Source of the DNA: Sedimenticola sp.
Lineage (GTDB): Bacteria > Pseudomonadota > Gammaproteobacteria > Chromatiales > Chromatiaceae
DNA length: 6,191 nt
Direction: 5' to 3'
Assembly: GCA_030590525.1 (NCBI GenBank)
Contig: JAUUYI010000140.1
Span: 1 to 6,191, forward strand
Under the pieces are notes generated by a model that saw nothing but the letters and a program-made list of their open reading frames with translations, was not told the DNA's origin and did not search any database. The position numbers and the translations under genes were made by a program. Shown piece after piece: positions 5,178 to 6,191 of this stretch (within the stretch, counting starts at the first letter, position 1; each line of letters begins with the position of its first letter).

Positions 5178-5966
5178 ATGATGACTAAATTTCGCCATAA
5201 GTTGAAACAGGATCTCCCTCCAATTGCATTCTTTGGAGTGTTAGTGGCGATAAAAAGCTATTATCTGATTGATTATCTGAGCAACAGCCAGGACGTGTGG
5301 CATCTACTGACGAACATCAGCAGCCTGGATGAATTTGGCCGCCTTGCCGGCTATTATCTGACCCATGAGATTTCTTACATATTATTTTATGTGACGGCTC
5401 TCGCGTTTGACGTGCTGGTCTTCTTCAGTTTCGTGCTCAGGACAGAGGCCAAGGAACGCCCCAAGGGCTTTTGGGAAGTCTGGTTCCCCTTGATGACCGT
5501 TTTTATTCCGGTTACCGGATTCACCCTCCTGTTCATACCGGAAATACGGGGAGCCCTCCCGGGGTATCCCGAAAGCCTATTGGAGATGCTGAATAAAATC
5601 AGCCCTATTTACCCGTTTTTCATGAGCATGTCAGGGTTCGTAATCGGTTTTATCGGCGTAGTGTTCAGCATATGGTCACTTTCCTACCTGAAAAGATCTT
5701 TCGGTCTTCGTGCCGCGGTGCGTGAACTCGTCACAAGAGGACCGTACAGGGTTGTACGGCACCCTCTCTATTTTGGAGAGATCCTGCACATCCTGGGTAT
5801 CGCCATATTATCCGCCAAGCCGGCGGCACTCGCCCTGTTTGTCATCGCGGTGATGATGCAGATTGTCAGGGCCAGGGTGGAGGAAAAGAAATTCCTGAAC
5901 ACACTGCCCGAGTACGAAACATACATGCGCTCGACAGGTTTCCTGTGGCCCAGATTCAAGTTCTGA
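5178..5966 (+). CDS. Isoprenylcysteine carboxyl methyltransferase/phospholipid methyltransferase-family membrane protein
   Basis: The 262-residue integral membrane protein resembles the ICMT/PEMT superfamily of SAM-dependent membrane methyltransferases. Probable membrane segments lie near 13-33, 60-87, 104-121, 145-168 and 203-229. The superfamily signature is C-terminal: R-S-F-G-L (173-177), T-R-G-P-Y-R-V-V-R-H-P-L-Y-F-G (186-200, the SAM-binding R-H-P-x-Y-x-G motif), then R-A-R-V-E-E-K-K-F-L (231-240) with the conserved Glu pair, and E-Y-x-x-Y (245-249). Bacterial members methylate unknown small molecules or lipids; bacteria lack prenylated CaaX proteins, so the substrate cannot be named. 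The N-terminal half is longer than in minimal family members and not recognised. Start: AGGAG (5165-5169) is 8 nt before ATG 5178; ATG 5181 is the alternative. It stands alone, divergent from fnr, with no visible operon partner. Confidence 0.8.
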   Translation: MMTKFRHKLKQDLPPIAFFGVLVAIKSYYLIDYLSNSQDVWHLLTNISSLDEFGRLAGYYLTHEISYILFYVTALAFDVLVFFSFVLRTEAKERPKGFWEVWFPLMTVFIPVTGFTLLFIPEIRGALPGYPESLLEMLNKISPIYPFFMSMSGFVIGFIGVVFSIWSLSYLKRSFGLRAAVRELVTRGPYRVVRHPLYFGEILHILGIAILSAKPAALALFVIAVMMQIVRARVEEKKFLNTLPEYETYMRSTGFLWPRFKF

Positions 5967-5974
5967 TACGCGGA

Positions 5975-6045
5975 CGGGCTAGTGCTCCAACAGGGTTATG
6001 AAGGACTCCCGCTGAGCCCATCAATATAACTGGAGCCCTAGCCCG
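5975..6045. repeat. 14-bp inverted repeat just after the membrane methyltransferase gene
   Basis: CGGGCTAGTGCTCC (5975-5988) and GGAGCCCTAGCCCG (6032-6045) are inverted copies with one mismatch, starting 8 nt after the stop codon. An inner pair GTTAT/ATAAC (5995-5999 and 6026-6030) allows a longer cruciform or RNA stem. Only three T follow, so it is not a classic terminator. It could be a stabilising 3' structure or the remains of a small mobile element; no transposase fragment was recognised. Confidence 0.6.
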
Positions 6046-6116
6046 CATTTCTCACCAGGACGACGAGCCCTCGCTTGATCTTTAGAATCCACAAGAAATT
6101 TTCCTCAGGTCGCTTC

Positions 6117-6165
6117 CGGCATCTGCCGTACAGGGATGTACCAATGCCGCGAGTGCAGGATGCAC
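6117..6165 (-). repeat. Cluster of three mini-hairpins
   Basis: Three short perfect palindromes follow one another: CGGCA-TC-TGCCG (6117-6128), GTACA-GGGA-TGTAC (6128-6141) and GTGCA-GGA-TGCAC (6153-6165). On the minus strand the last two read GTACA-TCCC-TGTAC and GTGCA-TCC-TGCAC, matching the core of the hairpin at 3780-3793. The surrounding 6046-6191 stretch shows no supported gene up to the window edge. Confidence 0.6.
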
Positions 6166-6191
6166 AGGAGCGGCCTGCCTCCCGCGACACT

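Overview
The window looks like chromosomal DNA of a gammaproteobacterium. The block mltD / yafS-like methyltransferase / rnhA / dnaQ is a gene neighbourhood known from Enterobacteria and Pseudomonas, and the Fnr protein is of the Fnr/Anr type with a complete iron-sulfur cysteine set. Moderately GC-rich DNA and abundant short intergenic repeats would fit a free-living or symbiotic sulfur-oxidiser-like lineage (Chromatiales and relatives), but that narrower placement is only a guess.

Layout. 1-130: a heptamer tandem array (AGGACCA, 13 copies, cut by the window edge), then a small hairpin plus T-run that would suit the end of a rightward gene lying off the left edge. 131-184: an 18-bp direct repeat that supplies the stop codon of mltD. 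168-1613 (-): mltD, a lipoprotein lytic transglycosylase with two LysM domains. 1614-1733: divergent promoter region. 1734-3693 (+): a tight unit of a YafS-like methyltransferase, RNase HI (rnhA, 8-nt overlap) and the proofreading subunit of DNA polymerase III (dnaQ, 15 nt further on). 3685-4014: a repeat-filled convergent intergenic region framed by inverted AGGTACT heptamer arrays and containing nested inverted repeats. 4019-4777 (-): fnr, preceded by two perfect Fnr boxes that are exact reverse complements of each other. 4867-5177: no supported gene. 5178-5966 (+): an isoprenylcysteine/phospholipid-methyltransferase-like membrane protein. 5967-6191: no gene, but a 14-bp inverted repeat and a run of mini-hairpins.

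Function. The rightward unit pairs two DNA-replication housekeeping enzymes (removal of RNA-DNA hybrids, replication proofreading) with a poorly understood methyltransferase; MltD acts separately on the cell wall. Fnr is an oxygen sensor that probably represses its own promoter when oxygen is absent, because one Fnr box covers the likely -35 element.

The least ordinary aspect is the repeat architecture. Three genes (mltD, dnaQ, fnr) are each followed, in their own reading direction, by heptamers of the form AGG-NNC-N. In mltD and dnaQ the repeat invades the coding sequence, so both proteins end K-S-R-(T/Y) with the stop codon inside the repeat. No new defence system, mobile gene or CRISPR array was found.
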